Made by a program: the position numbers and the translations under genes
DNA from: Terricaulis sp.
GTDB taxonomy: Bacteria > Pseudomonadota > Alphaproteobacteria > Caulobacterales > Aquidulcibacteraceae
DNA length: 64,000 bases
Reading direction: 5' to 3'
NCBI GenBank assembly: GCA_024707365.1
Contig: JANPZV010000002.1
Span: 268,558 to 332,557, forward strand
Part shown: one piece after another, positions 7,806 through 18,776 of the stretch
Layout: each line of letters begins with the position of its first letter
How positions within the stretch are numbered: the stretch's first letter is position 1
Notes under the pieces: generated by a model
Seen by the model: only the letters and a program-made list of their open reading frames with translations
Told to the model about the DNA's origin: nothing
Databases searched by the model: none

Positions 7806-8492
7806 GTGTGGGGCGTCCATGCCGTTTTGGCCGCGCTCGCCAACCCCGCGCGGCGGATCGAGCGCGTCGTGGCCACCCGCAATGCTGCGTCCCGGCTGCC
7901 GGAGGCAATCGAGGCCCAGATCCTCGATCCCGACGCGATCGACGGCATGCTGCCTCCAGGCGCGGTGCATCAGGGGCTGGCGGTGCGCGCCTTCCCGCTT
8001 GAGCCGCTCTCGCTGGAAGCCGCCTGCACGCCGCCTGACGGGCGCAGCGTGATCATCCTCGATGGCGTGACCGATCCGCAGAACGTGGCGCCGTGTTTCG
8101 CTCGGCCGCGGCGTTCGGCGCGCGCGCGGTGATCATGCAGGACCGCAAATCCCCGCCGCTGACGGGCGTTCTGGCCAAAGCCTCGACCGGGGCGGTGGAA
8201 ATCGTGCCGCACGTGCGCGTGATCAATATCGGCCGCGCGATCGAAACGCTGCGCTCTTACGGCTACCTCACCGTCGCGCTGGAAGGCGAAACCGAGCTTT
8301 CGATCAGCGATGCGCTGGCCGGCAATCGCCCGGCGGCTTTGGTGCTCGGCGCCGAAGGCAAGGGCTTGCGCCCCGGCGTCGCCGAAGCCTGCGAGAAACG
8401 CGCGCGCATCCCGATCGCCGGCGATGGAGAGCCTCAATGTCTCCAACGCCGCAGCCATCGCGCTTTATGAAGCGGCGCGCGCGAAAGCTTAG
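7806..8492 (+). CDS. rlmB: 23S rRNA (guanosine-2'-O-)-methyltransferase RlmB (two frame breaks)
   Basis: This is a SpoU/TrmH-family SPOUT methyltransferase that modifies 23S rRNA (RlmB, G2251 in E. coli numbering). Visible features in order are WGVHAVLAAL at the N-terminus, ILDGVTDPQNV (motif 1), then FGARAVIMQDR, LVLGAEGKGLRP (motif 2) and SLNVSNAAAIALYEA (motif 3). They occur in three frames; single missing bases near 8089 and near 8430 restore one protein. GTG 7806 is the first start I can place, but the family normally has a short basic leader, so the true start may lie upstream within 7735-7805. It converges on the gene at 8489 with a 4-bp overlap. Confidence 0.85.
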
Positions 8493-8821
8493 TGCGCGGC
8501 TTTGCGGCGGAAGATGAGGCTCTTCAGGAAATAGAAGATGCCGATGATCACGAGATAGCCCAGGAACAGCACAAGCGCCTGGGTCCAGAAGCTTTCGCTC
8601 AGCAATTCGGGCAAGCGCACATCGCCTTCCCCGCCGCTCAGCACCGGGCGAAGCTGATCGATGGCGATATGAATCACCAGCGCCACCACCGAAAGCGGCA
8701 GCCATTGCTTCCACGACCCCATGAACACAACCGCAGCGAGCGCGATCAGCAGCCCCTTGGGATTGTTGATGTTGGCGAAGCCCTCGCGCAGATACGCCAC
8801 GGCCTGATCCAGAATTTCCAT
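8489..8821 (-). CDS. Small membrane protein
   Basis: A 110-residue protein with two clear hydrophobic regions: GLLIALAAVVFMG to LSVVALVIHIAI (~23-55), and ALVLFLGYLVIIGIFYFL (~81-99). Between them is an acidic loop, and the C-terminus is basic (KSLIFRRKAAH). Charge distribution suggests three membrane helices with the C-terminus in the cytoplasm. No family recognised. It stands alone between rlmB (convergent) and the oxygenase gene. Confidence 0.7.
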   Translation of the reverse strand: MEILDQAVAYLREGFANINNPKGLLIALAAVVFMGSWKQWLPLSVVALVIHIAIDQLRPVLSGGEGDVRLPELLSESFWTQALVLFLGYLVIIGIFYFLKSLIFRRKAAH

Positions 8822-8892
8822 GCCCGCCCCTCCCGCGAACCCTCACGGTAAGCGGATTTTTACGGGCGTTCCGCGATCTCGTCCAGCCGCGG

Positions 8893-9640
8893 CTATGGCT
8901 TGCGCGCGCGCATCCAACCTGTGATGGAGTAGCGCGCCCCGCGCGCGAACGGCGCCACCACCGACACCGCATGCGGCTGCGGCACTTTCAGAATGTTGAG
9001 CGCATTCCAGCGGGGCGTGAACGCTTCGGCGACATGCCCATCTTCATCCAAGAACATAAGCAGCCCGCCCCAATCGGCGCGCCAGGTCGGCGTCAGATTG
9101 ATGACGTAAGCGTAAAGCCGATCCTTGCCGGGCTGGTGATCGTCATGAACGGTGAGGAAATGGCCGGGGCGATAGCGTGTGGCCTGGGCGTCCAGATATT
9201 CGATCCGGTCATCGCCGGTGAGCGCGCGCAGGCCTGCGATCATTTCCGGCGCATTCAGTGCGCTAAAAAAATCCGCAAGCGGCCCTTGCGTCAAGCGGCC
9301 GGCCTCGACCTCATCGCTGATGCGGTAAGAATCGAACAAATATTGAAAGCCCGCGCTGGCCTGGGCGTTGATTGCGGTGGTGAGTTCCACGCGCTGGCTG
9401 ACATTGAGCGCGCCAATATCAGCACCTTTGACGTCATATGCGCCCTGCGCGCCTTGAAACACGACGCTGTATTCGAGCTCACGGCACGCTTCAAACAGCA
9501 CCTGCGCCGCGTCTGTCGTGAAAAAAATCCGGCACATGCACACGGCTGCCGCGCGCGAGCACCATGCGAATTTGATTGACGATGCGCGCATCGCTCAACG
9601 CGGGCGTTGCTTGCCCGCCCATGATCGGCGCGTTCTTCAT
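8893..9640 (-). CDS. 2-oxoglutarate/Fe(II)-dependent oxygenase (one frame break)
   Basis: This is a prolyl-4-hydroxylase-type dioxygenase with a double-stranded beta-helix core. RPGHFLTVHDDHQ gives the HxD iron ligands, HAVSVVAPF the distal His, and ARYSITGWMR the Arg that binds 2-oxoglutarate. These are the standard marks of the 'PKHD/2OG-FeII_Oxy' group acting on protein side chains. The N-terminal segment (SDARIVNQIRMVLARGSRVH) is in another frame; one T fewer in the T7 run at ~9522-9529 joins them (PDFFTTDAAQ), giving about 249 residues. ATG 9640 is used as start; 9652 and 9622 are alternatives. Substrate unknown. Confidence 0.85.
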
Positions 9641-9753
9641 CGTTTGCGGCATCCGGCGCCTATCGCAAGGCAATGCGACCACAATCGGGCTGCGATGGCA
9701 GAAAAAGAAGCACGCTCGTCGCGGCTGGTTGCGCCCCTGTCGAAAACGCGTCG

Positions 9754-11457
9754 TCAACCGCCGCCGAAGCGCTCCGCCCAAGCGGCGACATCAGTGTCTT
9801 CAATCTTCTTGAACAACACGTCAGGCGGGGTAATGGCGAGGCCGCGCGGCAACGCATCGAGCGCGCCGGCGATTTGCTTGGGCCATGCGCGATGCTGATC
9901 AGGCACGCCGATCGCATCGAGCACGGTTTTCGCCGCGTCCGGAATGAAGGGCTGCGCCAGGATGGCGAACAGCGCCGCAAGGTTCAGCCCCACGCGCACG
10001 CCCACCGCCGCGCGCTCCACATCGGTTTTAAAGGCTGTCCAGGGCGCGGCGACTTGCAGATATTCATTGCCCGCCGCCCACATCGCGCGCAGCTCGGCCG
10101 CCGCCTTGCGGAATTCCATCTGCTCATGAAATTCGGTGAGTGCTTTAAGCCGCGCGGCAAGATCAGTTTCGAGCTTTTGCTCAAGCGCGCCCGGCGCGCC
10201 GCCTTCGGGCACGACGCCCTCGAACTTCGAGGCGCAAAACCGCGTGATGCGGTTGACGAAATTGCCGAACACGTTGGCGAGATCGGCGTTCACGGTTTGC
10301 TGGAATTGCTCCAGCGTGAAGGCCGCGTCCGCGCTTTCGGGCGCGTTGGCCATGAGATACCAGCGCCAATAATCGCTCGGCAAAAGATCAAGCGCCTGAT
10401 CCATAAAGATGCCGCGCTTTTCCGATGTGCTGAACTTGCCGCCGTACCATGTCACCCAATTGAACGCTTTGAGGCGATCCACCAGCTTCCAAGGCTCGCC
10501 CGAGCCCATGATGGTGACGGGAAAAGAAACGGTGTGGAACGCGACGTTATCCTTGCCCATGAATTGCACATAGGTGACGTCATCGGCGCCCCTATCGGTG
10601 CGCCACCAGCGCTCCCAATCGCCGCCGCCCGCTTGCGACCATTCCACCGTTGAGCCGATATATTCGATCGGCGCATCGAACCAGACGTAGAACACCTTGT
10701 TCTCAAAGCCGGGCCGGGGCTGGCCATTCTGCGTCACCTTGATGCCCCAGGAAAGGTCGCGCGTGATCGAGCGATCGATCAGGCCCTCATCGAGCCATTT
10801 GTAAGCGATCGAGCGCGCAAGAGGCGGCCATTCGGTGCTTTGATCCACCCAGGCGCGGATGCGATCCTGCATCAAGGGCTGCTTCAAAAAAAGATGCGCG
10901 GTGTCGCGCGGCTCGACATTGGTGGAGCCGGAAATTTTCGAGCGCGGATTGATGAGCTCGATCGGGTCAAGCAGCGTGCCGCAATTATCGCATTGATCGC
11001 CGCGCGCGCGCTCAAAGCCGCAATGGGGGCATGTGCCTTCGACATAACGATCGGGCAAGAAGCGGCCGTCATCGATCGAATAGATCTGCTTGGAGACGCG
11101 CTCCTCGATCAGCGCGTTTTTTTCCAGCGCCTCGCAGAAGGCCTGCGTGAGCTTGTGGTTGGGCGGGTTGGACGAGCGGCCAAAATGATCGAACGAAAGC
11201 TTAAAGCCCGCGCACGCATCGCGCTGGATTTCATACTGCGCATCGCAATAGGCGCGCACGTCCTGGCCGGCCTCGGCGGCGGCGAGCTCAGCGGGGGTGC
11301 CGTGCTCATCGGTGGCGCAGATATAGAGCACCTCATGGCCCTGCAGGCGGCGGAAGCGCGCGTGAATATCGGCCGGCAGCATCGAGCCGGCGAGATTGCC
11401 TAAGTGCTTGATGCCGTTGATGTACGGAAGCGCGGAGGTGATGAGGTAACGGGCCAT
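9754..11457 (-). CDS. metG: Methionyl-tRNA synthetase
   Basis: A 567-residue class I aminoacyl-tRNA synthetase that charges tRNA-Met in the cytoplasm. The HIGH-type motif is INGIKHLGN near the N-terminus. A CP domain carries one zinc knuckle (CPHCGF...CDNCG, ~144-160). The catalytic loop is KFSTSEKRG, where FSTS replaces KMSKS, as in one of the two known bacterial MetRS subtypes. The C-terminal anticodon-binding helical domain is present; a tRNA-binding EMAP domain is absent. Start [12 protein letters not shown] is canonical. The frame is intact over 1.7 kb. Confidence 0.97.
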   Translation of the reverse strand: MARYLITSALPYINGIKHLGNLAGSMLPADIHARFRRLQGHEVLYICATDEHGTPAELAAAEAGQDVRAYCDAQYEIQRDACAGFKLSFDHFGRSSNPPNHKLTQAFCEALEKNALIEERVSKQIYSIDDGRFLPDRYVEGTCPHCGFERARGDQCDNCGTLLDPIELINPRSKISGSTNVEPRDTAHLFLKQPLMQDRIRAWVDQSTEWPPLARSIAYKWLDEGLIDRSITRDLSWGIKVTQNGQPRPGFENKVFYVWFDAPIEYIGSTVEWSQAGGGDWERWWRTDRGADDVTYVQFMGKDNVAFHTVSFPVTIMGSGEPWKLVDRLKAFNWVTWYGGKFSTSEKRGIFMDQALDLLPSDYWRWYLMANAPESADAAFTLEQFQQTVNADLANVFGNFVNRITRFCASKFEGVVPEGGAPGALEQKLETDLAARLKALTEFHEQMEFRKAAAELRAMWAAGNEYLQVAAPWTAFKTDVERAAVGVRVGLNLAALFAILAQPFIPDAAKTVLDAIGVPDQHRAWPKQIAGALDALPRGLAITPPDVLFKKIEDTDVAAWAERFGGG

Positions 11458-11499
11458 AAGGCCCGCTACCTAGGCGCACCGCCCCTAGCGCGCAAGCGC

Positions 11500-12291
11500 T
11501 TAGGCGATAGGGGTGTTTTTCAGCTTGGCGTAGGCTTGCGCCATTTTCACGTCGTATTGGTTTTGGGCGTAGCTTGGGCCGTTATAGCGGCTGGCGAAGC
11601 CCGCCCAATCCTTGCGCTGCAACTCATCTATGAGGCTGTTGGCGCGCACAAAGCCTTCAAACGCCTCCAGCTGATCGCGCTCAGATCGCGCCAGCTTGCT
11701 CACATATTCATGCGCGTTGGCCATGCCGAGATTGGGATAATTCTGCCCCAGCACCTGGAAGCGGCCATAGCTGGCGCTTTGCAGCGCCGCTTCGGGATCA
11801 AGCGCGAAGGCTTCCGCCAATTGCGCCCAGCGATCGGCCTGGCTGCGCGGATACCCGCCGGGCGTGCGGTTCGACAGATGCGGGTGCGAGGCATCGTAAG
11901 CCGAGTTAGTTTTGCGCGAGAACAGATGCCGCTCATACAGGATCACCAGCCGGCCATCCGCAGCGAAGCCGCCAAGCGGGCCTGACTCGACCTCGGCGAC
12001 AGCCGCCAGGGCCTCCCATTCGCAATTCATACGCGCCGCGATCGCCTCGAAATCCGCGCGCGTCAGCGGCGAAGCATCCTGCACGCGCAGCGTGGCGAGA
12101 TAATCCGTCGCAGGCGGCGGCGGTGGCGGGGTCACCGGCGGCGGCGCGGGCGGCGTTACAGGGGGCGGCGGCGTCACAGGGGGCGGACTCACCGGAGGCG
12201 GCGCAGGCGGGGTCACCGGCGGCGGAGGCGGCGGCGATTGATTGCGCTTACGGCCAAATAGCGCGCCGAACAGCCAATTGAAAAACCCCAT
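11500..12291 (-). CDS. N-acetylmuramidase-domain protein with Pro-rich linker (single domain)
   Basis: 263 residues. A short hydrophobic/aromatic N-terminus (MGFFNWLFGALFGRKRN) is followed by a ~45-residue P/T/V linker and one N-acetylmuramidase (PF11860-like) domain (~65-260). Key marks are AEVESGPLGGF with the catalytic-type Glu, LYERHLF, QSASYGRFQVLG and NYPNLGM. The family cleaves peptidoglycan glycan strands and is common in phage endolysins. There is no classical signal peptide. It lies 13 bp downstream of a paralogue carrying two copies of the same domain, so the pair arose by duplication and is probably co-transcribed. Confidence 0.85.
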   Translation of the reverse strand: MGFFNWLFGALFGRKRNQSPPPPPPVTPPAPPPVSPPPVTPPPPVTPPAPPPVTPPPPPPATDYLATLRVQDASPLTRADFEAIAARMNCEWEALAAVAEVESGPLGGFAADGRLVILYERHLFSRKTNSAYDASHPHLSNRTPGGYPRSQADRWAQLAEAFALDPEAALQSASYGRFQVLGQNYPNLGMANAHEYVSKLARSERDQLEAFEGFVRANSLIDELQRKDWAGFASRYNGPSYAQNQYDVKMAQAYAKLKNTPIA

Positions 12292-12304
12292 GATCGCCCC
12301 TCCC

Positions 12305-13699
12305 TTAAACCTGCGGCTTTAAGCGCGCATAAGCCTCACGCATGAGGCGCGCATACCGCTCCACTTGGCCTGCGCCGTTGTAGCCGGCGGCGAAACCTTC
12401 CCAATCCTTGCGCTGAAGCTCGTCATCCAGCTTGTTGGCGCGCACGAAATTCGCGAACGCCTTCAATTGCTGCACTTCGCCGCGGCACATATCCGCCACG
12501 AAACTTTTTGGATCGGGAAATCCGCAAGCGTCGTGATTGAAGCCCATGATCTGGAATTTGCCCCAGCTGGCTGAGGCGATCGCGTCTTGCGGCGAGAGCG
12601 CATAGGCCTGCCGCAGCTGCTCCCAGCGCGCCTCTTGCGCGCGCGGATATTTGGAAGCGTCCCACGTACGATAGGAAATGGTGGGGTGGCTCGCATCGTA
12701 GCGGCGCTCGGTCCGGCGCGAGAAGATATGCGGCTCATAAAGAATGATCAGGCGCCCATCGGCGGCGAAGGCGCCAAGCGCGCCGCTTTCGACCTCGACC
12801 ACCGCCTGAACGGCCTCAGGCTCACAGCCCAATTGCTGGGCGATCGCTTCGTAATCAGCGCGCGTCAGCGGCGCACGCGAGCCGGCGACGAGGCTTTCGA
12901 GATAGCCATCGCCGGCAGCCGGCGGGAAAGTCGCGTAGGCGCGCTGCAAGGCCGAAGCATATTGGCCCGCCCCCGCCTCGCCTTCATAGGCGCGCGCGAA
13001 CGCGGCCCAATCCTTGGCTTGCAGCGCAGCGCCAAGGCCGGCGCGATTGATATAGGCCTCAAACGCCGCAAGTTGGCGCGCCTCTGAATGCGCATGATCG
13101 CGCACAAAGGCGTAAATATCGGCGTAGCCCGCTTGCGCGAAATAGCGGCCCGGCAATTGGAACGCGCCCCAGCTGGCCGCGCCGAGCGCCGCCTCCGGCG
13201 CCAGCGCGTAAGCCGCTTCAAGCCTTTGCCAGCGCGTATCCTGATTGCCGCCAAGATAAGCGCGGCTCGATGAGGAAGAGATTTGCGGGTGGCTCGCGTC
13301 ATGGCGCGCGCCGGTGCTTTGGCTGAACACATAGGGCTCAAAACCGAGCAGCGGGCGATTGTTTGAGAAACCCGGCCCTGCGCTTTCCACAGAGATCAGC
13401 GCACGCAGCACATTGACCTCAACTCCGAGCCGCGAGGCGGCGGCGGCGATCTCAGCGTCGGTGAGGCGCGCGGCGTTCTCGGCGCGGAGCGAGGCAAGCG
13501 TGAAGCCCGCAGGCGGGCCAGCGGGCGGCGCAACCGGAGGCGCTGGCGGCGCGGTCGGCGGTGCAGGCGGCGGCGTAACCGGTGGTGCGGGCGGCGGCGC
13601 GGGCGGCGTAACCGGCGGCGCAGGCGGAGGCGGCGGTGGCGGCGGGCTCGAACCACGGCTGCCGAAAATGGCGCGGAACAGCGAATTCCAGAAACTCAT
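12305..13699 (-). CDS. Tandem N-acetylmuramidase-domain protein with Pro-rich linker
   Basis: About 464 residues from the ATG at 13699 (MSFWNSLFRAIFG), which I prefer over a longer upstream start because it matches the N-terminus of the downstream paralogue. A Pro/Ala/Val linker (~18-70) is followed by two muramidase domains. The first has LISVESAGPGFSNNRP and the second VVEVESGALGAF, each followed by its own 'YE/FEPyvFSrrT' and 'GASWGaFQ' segments. Two catalytic modules on one chain, without an obvious wall-binding domain, is unusual. Possibly of phage origin, domesticated for wall turnover. It starts ~130 bp upstream (in genome order, right) of tRNA-Thr. Confidence 0.85.
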   Translation of the reverse strand: MSFWNSLFRAIFGSRGSSPPPPPPPPAPPVTPPAPPPAPPVTPPPAPPTAPPAPPVAPPAGPPAGFTLASLRAENAARLTDAEIAAAASRLGVEVNVLRALISVESAGPGFSNNRPLLGFEPYVFSQSTGARHDASHPQISSSSSRAYLGGNQDTRWQRLEAAYALAPEAALGAASWGAFQLPGRYFAQAGYADIYAFVRDHAHSEARQLAAFEAYINRAGLGAALQAKDWAAFARAYEGEAGAGQYASALQRAYATFPPAAGDGYLESLVAGSRAPLTRADYEAIAQQLGCEPEAVQAVVEVESGALGAFAADGRLIILYEPHIFSRRTERRYDASHPTISYRTWDASKYPRAQEARWEQLRQAYALSPQDAIASASWGKFQIMGFNHDACGFPDPKSFVADMCRGEVQQLKAFANFVRANKLDDELQRKDWEGFAAGYNGAGQVERYARLMREAYARLKPQV

Positions 13700-13832
13700 G
13701 CGCGCGTCCCCTGCTTGTTCGTCCGCCAAACGCCCCAGCCCGGCCCGGTTAACCATAGTCAGGCGCCTGGGGCAAAGGGAGTTGCGTCCCTCCTCTTCCG
13801 TCTTGGCGCAGAGGCTGGCAAAAGTGCGGCGC

Positions 13833-13906
13833 GCCGCCTTAGCTCAGCTGGTAGAGCACCTGATTTGTAATCAGGGGGTCGTGGGGTTCGAGTCCCCCAG
13901 GCGGCA
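13833..13906 (+). tRNA. tRNA-Thr (anticodon TGT)
   Basis: Acceptor GCCGCCT/AGGCGGC, D arm GCTC AGCTGGTA GAGC, anticodon stem CCTGA/TCAGG with loop TTTGTAA (TGT, Thr) and T loop TTCGAGT. The CCA is not encoded; ACG follows the acceptor stem. Confidence 0.95.
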
Positions 13907-13934
13907 CGTAAATTCGCGGGGGGAATAATCTTAC

Positions 13935-14417
13935 ATGCGCCAACTTTTTCTTTGCGCCTCATTGCTCGCTCTCGCCGCATGCGGGCCCTCCCCGAGCAGC
14001 GCGCCCACATCGCCGCCGCCCGCCGCCCCAGCAGCGGCCCCCGCGCTCGATCCGGCCGAGATGCAAGCCCGCGTCACAGCCCTGCCTGCGCCTTACAATG
14101 AGGCCAGCTTTGAAGCCGGGATGCGTGAATTCGCCACCTGCCGCACCTGCCACACGGTGGCCGCGGGCGGCGGCAATCGCGTTGGCCCCAATCTACACGG
14201 GGTGTTCACGCGCGAGATCGGCGCGCTGGAAGGCTTTAGCTATTCGCCTGCGGTGCAGGCCGCCGATTTCGCCTGGACGCCAGAGCAGCTCGATCATTGG
14301 CTGGAGAACCCGCGCTCGTTCCTGCCGGGCAACCGCATGGCGTTCGCCGGCGTGCGCGACGCGACCAAGCGCCGCGACTTGATCGCCTATCTGCTGGTGG
14401 CGACGGCCGAAGACTGA
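13935..14417 (+). CDS. Cytochrome c class I lipoprotein
   Basis: 160 residues. A lipoprotein signal (LALAAC, Cys ~16) and an Ala/Pro/Ser linker precede a soluble c-type haem domain. CRTCH at ~69-73 binds haem covalently, VGPNLHGVFTREIG is the typical cytochrome c2/c550 segment, and Met ~135 (GNRMAFAGV) is the likely sixth ligand. The protein should sit tethered in the periplasm as a small electron carrier. It is monocistronic: tRNA-Thr lies 28 bp upstream and the efflux genes converge on it with no spacer. Confidence 0.92.
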   Translation: MRQLFLCASLLALAACGPSPSSAPTSPPPAAPAAAPALDPAEMQARVTALPAPYNEASFEAGMREFATCRTCHTVAAGGGNRVGPNLHGVFTREIGALEGFSYSPAVQAADFAWTPEQLDHWLENPRSFLPGNRMAFAGVRDATKRRDLIAYLLVATAED

Positions 14418-17400
14418 CTATTCCGCCGGGCGCGCGTGCGCGTCCTTATGCTCGAAGGATTCGATTTCCTTGGCGGTGGCGTCCGGTGATTTGGTGTAGC
14501 GCGCGAGCAGATCGTAAAACACCGGCACGACAAACAGCGTCAGCATCGTCGCCACCAGAAGCCCGAAGAAAATCACCACCCCGATCGTGGCGCGACTTTC
14601 GCTGCCCGCCCCATGGCCGATCATCAGCGGCACCACGCCGACAATCGTGGCGATGGATGTCATCAGCACCGGCCGCAGCCGCAGATCGGACGCATCAAGG
14701 ATCGCATCGCGCACGCTGCGGCCTTCATCGCGCAGCTGATTGGCGAACTCCACAATCAGGATGCCGTTTTTGGCAGCCAGCGCGATGAGAATGATGAGCC
14801 CGATCTGGCTGTAAATGTTCAGCGTCTCGCCGAACAGGAAAAGCCCGAACAATCCGCCCATCACAGCCAGCGGCACCGAAAGCATGATGACAAGCGGATG
14901 CACGAAGCTTTCAAACTGCGCCGCCAGCACCAGAAACACGATGAGCAGCGCAAAGCCAAAGGCGAACAAAATTGCGCCTGAGGCCTCGCGGTATTGGCGC
15001 GCGGCGCCTGTGTAATCGACTGTGATCGGCGCATCGCCGATCGCTTGCTGGGCGATCGCGTTCAATTCCACCATCGCGTCGCCAATAGCGTAATCGCCGG
15101 CGATCGAGGCCGAAATCGTGATCGCCGCTTGCCTATTCATCCGCCGCCGCTCGGACGCATCGCCCACCGTGCGCGTGCTCACCAGCGTCGAGAGCGGCAC
15201 AAGTTCGCCTGTGCGATCTGATCGCACGAACTTGTTCGACAGATCGTCGATATTGGAACGCTCCTCGCGCGCCGCTTGGATGTAGACGTAATATTCCTCG
15301 CCGCGATCGGTGATGGTGTTCACCCGCCGCTGGCCCATGGTGGCCTCGAGCGTGCGCCCGATCGCCTGCACCGAAACGCCAAGCGCCGCCGCGCGCTCGC
15401 GATCGATATCGACGAGCACGCGCGGAGATGTCGGCTCGTAATTGGAACGCGGACGTTGGAAATTCGGACTTTGACGCAGGCGATCGACAACCGCATCCGC
15501 CACCGGCGCGAGCGTCTCATAGGTTGAGCCCAGCAAAACGATGGACGCGCCATCGCCGCCGCCCTGGAAGGCGCCGACCATCCGCGCGCGGATCGTCGCC
15601 CCTGGGATCTGCCCGAGGCGCTGGTTCATCTCGGTTTCAATATCGGCGCCGCTGCGGTCTCGATCTTCCCAATCGGCCAAAAAACACCCGCGCCATGCCG
15701 GATGAAAAACGATTTGTGCCGGAATCGCCAAAGCCGGGCACCATCACCATCGCCCGCTGCGCCTCGCCATTTTCGACATAAGAGGCGAGGATTTCTTCCA
15801 CCTGCCCCATCACGCGGCTCATATATTCAAAGCCGGAGCCTTCGGGCGCTTGCGCCCATACGATGATGACGCCGCGATCCTCGGGCGGGGTCAGCTCCGA
15901 CGAGAGCTGGCTGAACAAAAAGCCGCCCATCAGCACCACGGCGCCGAACAGGGCGAACACCAGCGCTTTGGTCTGCAACGCCGCTTCCAGCGACACGCGA
16001 TAGGAGGCGCGCACCGCGCCCATGGTTTTATCCACGAACGCGGTGAGCTTGGTCGATGAGCGCGCGGGCTTGACCAGCTTTGAGCACATCATGGGCGACA
16101 GCGAGAGCGCGCAGAACGCTGAAATGACGATCACTCCCGCGATCACCACCGCAAGCTCGACAAACAGCGCCCCGACATAGCCGCGCACGAACAGAAGCGG
16201 CGTGAACACCGCAACCAACACGGCGGAGGTCGCCACGATCGCGAAAAACACCTGCTTTGCGCCGCGCTCGGCCGCGACCAGCGGCGGCTCGCCTAGCGTA
16301 TCGACCCGGCGCTGCACGTTTTCGAGCACGATGATGGAATCATCCACCACCAGCCCGATGGCGAGCACCAGCGCCAAAAGCGTCAGCAAATTGATCGAAA
16401 AGCCGAACACCGACATCACCAGGAAGGCGCCGATCAAACAGACCGGAATCACCGCCGCGGGGATGAAGGCGGCGCGCCACGAGCCGAGGAAAAGGAAAAT
16501 CACCAGCACCACGAGAATGGTGCATTCCAGCAGCACTTGCCCCACGCGGCCGATGGCGCGGTCAATGAACACGGTGGAGTCCGCGGTGAGGATCATGTTC
16601 GTGCCGGGCGGCAGCGTTGGAATGATCCGCTCAATCTCCGCCTTCACACGTTCGCCGACTTGCAGCGCGTTGGAGCGCGATTGGCGCACAATGCCAAGGC
16701 CGACCTGATCATTGCCGTTGCCGCGGAAGATGCGCCTTGTCTCCTCCGGCGCCATCTCCACGCGCGCTACATCGCCCAGCCGCACCACCACCGCATTGGG
16801 ATCGCTGCCCGAGCGCAGCGGCAAGCGTTCAAATTGCTCGGGCGTCTCAAACGCACGGGCGACGCGCACCTGATAATCCCGCTCCTGGCTCTGCACATAG
16901 CCGGCGGGCAGTTCGATATTCTGCGCACGCAGCGCGGTTTCGATATCCTGCACCGTAAGCCCGCGCGCGGCCATGGCGTTGGTGTCGAGCCAGATGCGGA
17001 GCGCAGGGCGGAACGAGCCGCCAATCTGAATATTGGCCACGCCGTCGAGCACGGCGAGCCTGTCCACCACGTAGCGCTCGGCATAATCGGTCAATTGGAT
17101 CGCGATCGAGCGTGGTCGATTCCAGCGAATACCAGATGATCGCCTCGGCGTCGGCGTCGGCTTTGCGGATGACCGGCTCATCAAATCCGGCGGCAATTGC
17201 CCGCGCGCGCGGCTGACGGCGTTGCGCACGTCATTGGTGGCGTCTTCAAGATCGCGATCGAGCGAGAACTCGATATTGATCGAAGAGCGCCCGTCGCGGC
17301 TGTTGGAATGGATGACGTCGATCCCGTCGATGCCGGAAAGCTGATCTTCGATGATGCGGGTGACTTGGTTTTCCACGACCTCGGCCGAGGCGCCGGGATA

Positions 17401-17550
17401 GGTGGCGTTCACCGACACGATGGGGCGATCCACATCCGGCAATTCGCGCAGCGGCAGCGATGTCAGTGCGATCAGGCCGAAGGCGATAATCAGCAAAGAA
17501 AACACCGTCGCAAGGACGGGACGGCGCACCGAGAGATCAGAAAGGGTCAT
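14418..17550 (-). CDS. RND efflux permease, AcrB/HAE1 family (three frame breaks)
   Basis: This inner-membrane proton-driven drug/solute exporter would be about 1040 residues when read across its breaks, normal for HAE1. Features include an N-terminal transmembrane start (RRPVLATVFSLLIIAFG), periplasmic porter motifs, the central helix bundle with a conserved acidic GLVVDDSIIVLENVQRR, and a second half ending in FVVPVFYDLLARY. An extra T in the T6 run (15679-15684) splits the gene. Two compensating indels near 17104 and 17184 scramble the segment that should read KADADAEAIIWYSLES. The partner adaptor gene ends 4 bp upstream. No outer-membrane channel gene is adjacent. Substrate unknown. Confidence 0.9.
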
Positions 17551-17554
17551 CGGC

Positions 17555-18712
17555 CTATCCGCGCGGGCGCAATTCGCCGGCGGCCGGCGAGGGCGCGCCG
17601 CCGTCGGCGGCGGCGGCGTTGTTGATATGCACCGGCGCGCCAGGGCGCATGCTTTGCACGCCTTCGATCACCACAAGATCGCCCGCGGTAAGGCCGGACA
17701 AAATCTCCGCCGCCCCGCCCGCGCGTTGGCCTGTGGTGACGGCGACGCGTTCGGCCACATGCCCGTTCTCGCTGCTGTTGACGCGATAGACATAAGAGGC
17801 GCCGGCCTGTTCAAGAATGGCGATCTCAGGCACTGAAAGCGCCTCGCGCGGGTTTGAGCGCACATCCACCGTCATCAGCATGCCCGCGCGCAGCGCTTCA
17901 TCGGCATTGGGCAGCACCGCACGCACGCGCACCGTGCGCGTGGCCGGGTTCACGCGCGTATCCACATGATCGATCGTGCCTTGAAAGGTGCGATCCGGAA
18001 ACGCCGCAGTGCGCGCAATGATGGCGACACCTGGCGCAAGCCGCGCGATTTGTGTTTCCGTCACGTCGAAATCGAGCTTGATCTCAGCAATATCATCCAG
18101 CGTGCCGATCTGGGTGCCGGGGGTGACGTACTGGCCAGGGCTTGCGGTGCGCAGCCCAACCACGCCCGCGAACGGGGCGCGGAGCGTCCGGTCAGCGGCG
18201 CGTGAATCGCCCGCATTCAGCCGCGCCCGCGCAGCGTCCGCCGCCGCGCGCACCGCATCGATCCGCGCCTGTGAGGCAAAGCCGCGATCGTACAATTCCT
18301 GGAAACGCCGCAATTCTTCCTGGGCCGCTTCGTTGGCGGCGCGCGCTTCGGCCACAGAGGCGATCTGCTCCACGCTCGACATCTCAACCAGAACTTGGCC
18401 GGCGCGCACCCGGTCACCGCTATCAAAGCGAATGACGCGGATTGTATCGGCCACTTTCGGCGTGATGATGATGCTTTCACGCGCTTGGGCGGTGCCGATC
18501 GCCTGCACCCCGTCGGTAAACAGATGCGGCGTGGCCGCCGCCACATTCACGCCCGTCGCCATCCCGGCGCCAGGCGCGCTCGGCCCGCCTTGCCCGCCGA
18601 TCAACGCGCCAACGCCGCCGAACACGGATTTGCCCGCTACCACCAGCGCCATCGCGGCCAGCGCCCCTGCAACGATCGCGGCGAAGCCGTACTTTTTGAA
18701 TAAACCGCCCAT
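17555..18712 (-). CDS. RND efflux periplasmic adaptor (HlyD/AcrA family)
   Basis: 385 residues. An N-terminal anchor (IVAGALAAMALVVAG, ~13-27) is followed by a beta-barrel/lipoyl half (ESIIITPKVADTIRV; DSGDRVRAGQVLVEM), an alpha-hairpin coiled coil (ASVAEARAANEAAQEELRRF) and the second lipoyl half (LRAPFAGVVGLRTASPGQYV). It ends in the barrel and membrane-proximal domain. It bridges the permease to an outer-membrane factor. It is co-transcribed with the downstream permease, 4-bp spacing. Confidence 0.93.
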   Translation of the reverse strand: MGGLFKKYGFAAIVAGALAAMALVVAGKSVFGGVGALIGGQGGPSAPGAGMATGVNVAAATPHLFTDGVQAIGTAQARESIIITPKVADTIRVIRFDSGDRVRAGQVLVEMSSVEQIASVAEARAANEAAQEELRRFQELYDRGFASQARIDAVRAAADAARARLNAGDSRAADRTLRAPFAGVVGLRTASPGQYVTPGTQIGTLDDIAEIKLDFDVTETQIARLAPGVAIIARTAAFPDRTFQGTIDHVDTRVNPATRTVRVRAVLPNADEALRAGMLMTVDVRSNPREALSVPEIAILEQAGASYVYRVNSSENGHVAERVAVTTGQRAGGAAEILSGLTAGDLVVIEGVQSMRPGAPVHINNAAAADGGAPSPAAGELRPRG

Positions 18713-18776
18713 CGCGCGCTTCTAAACCGAGAACCTTTGCGGATGTGTGTCTAGGTGTGTCACCGGCGCGGGGGCC

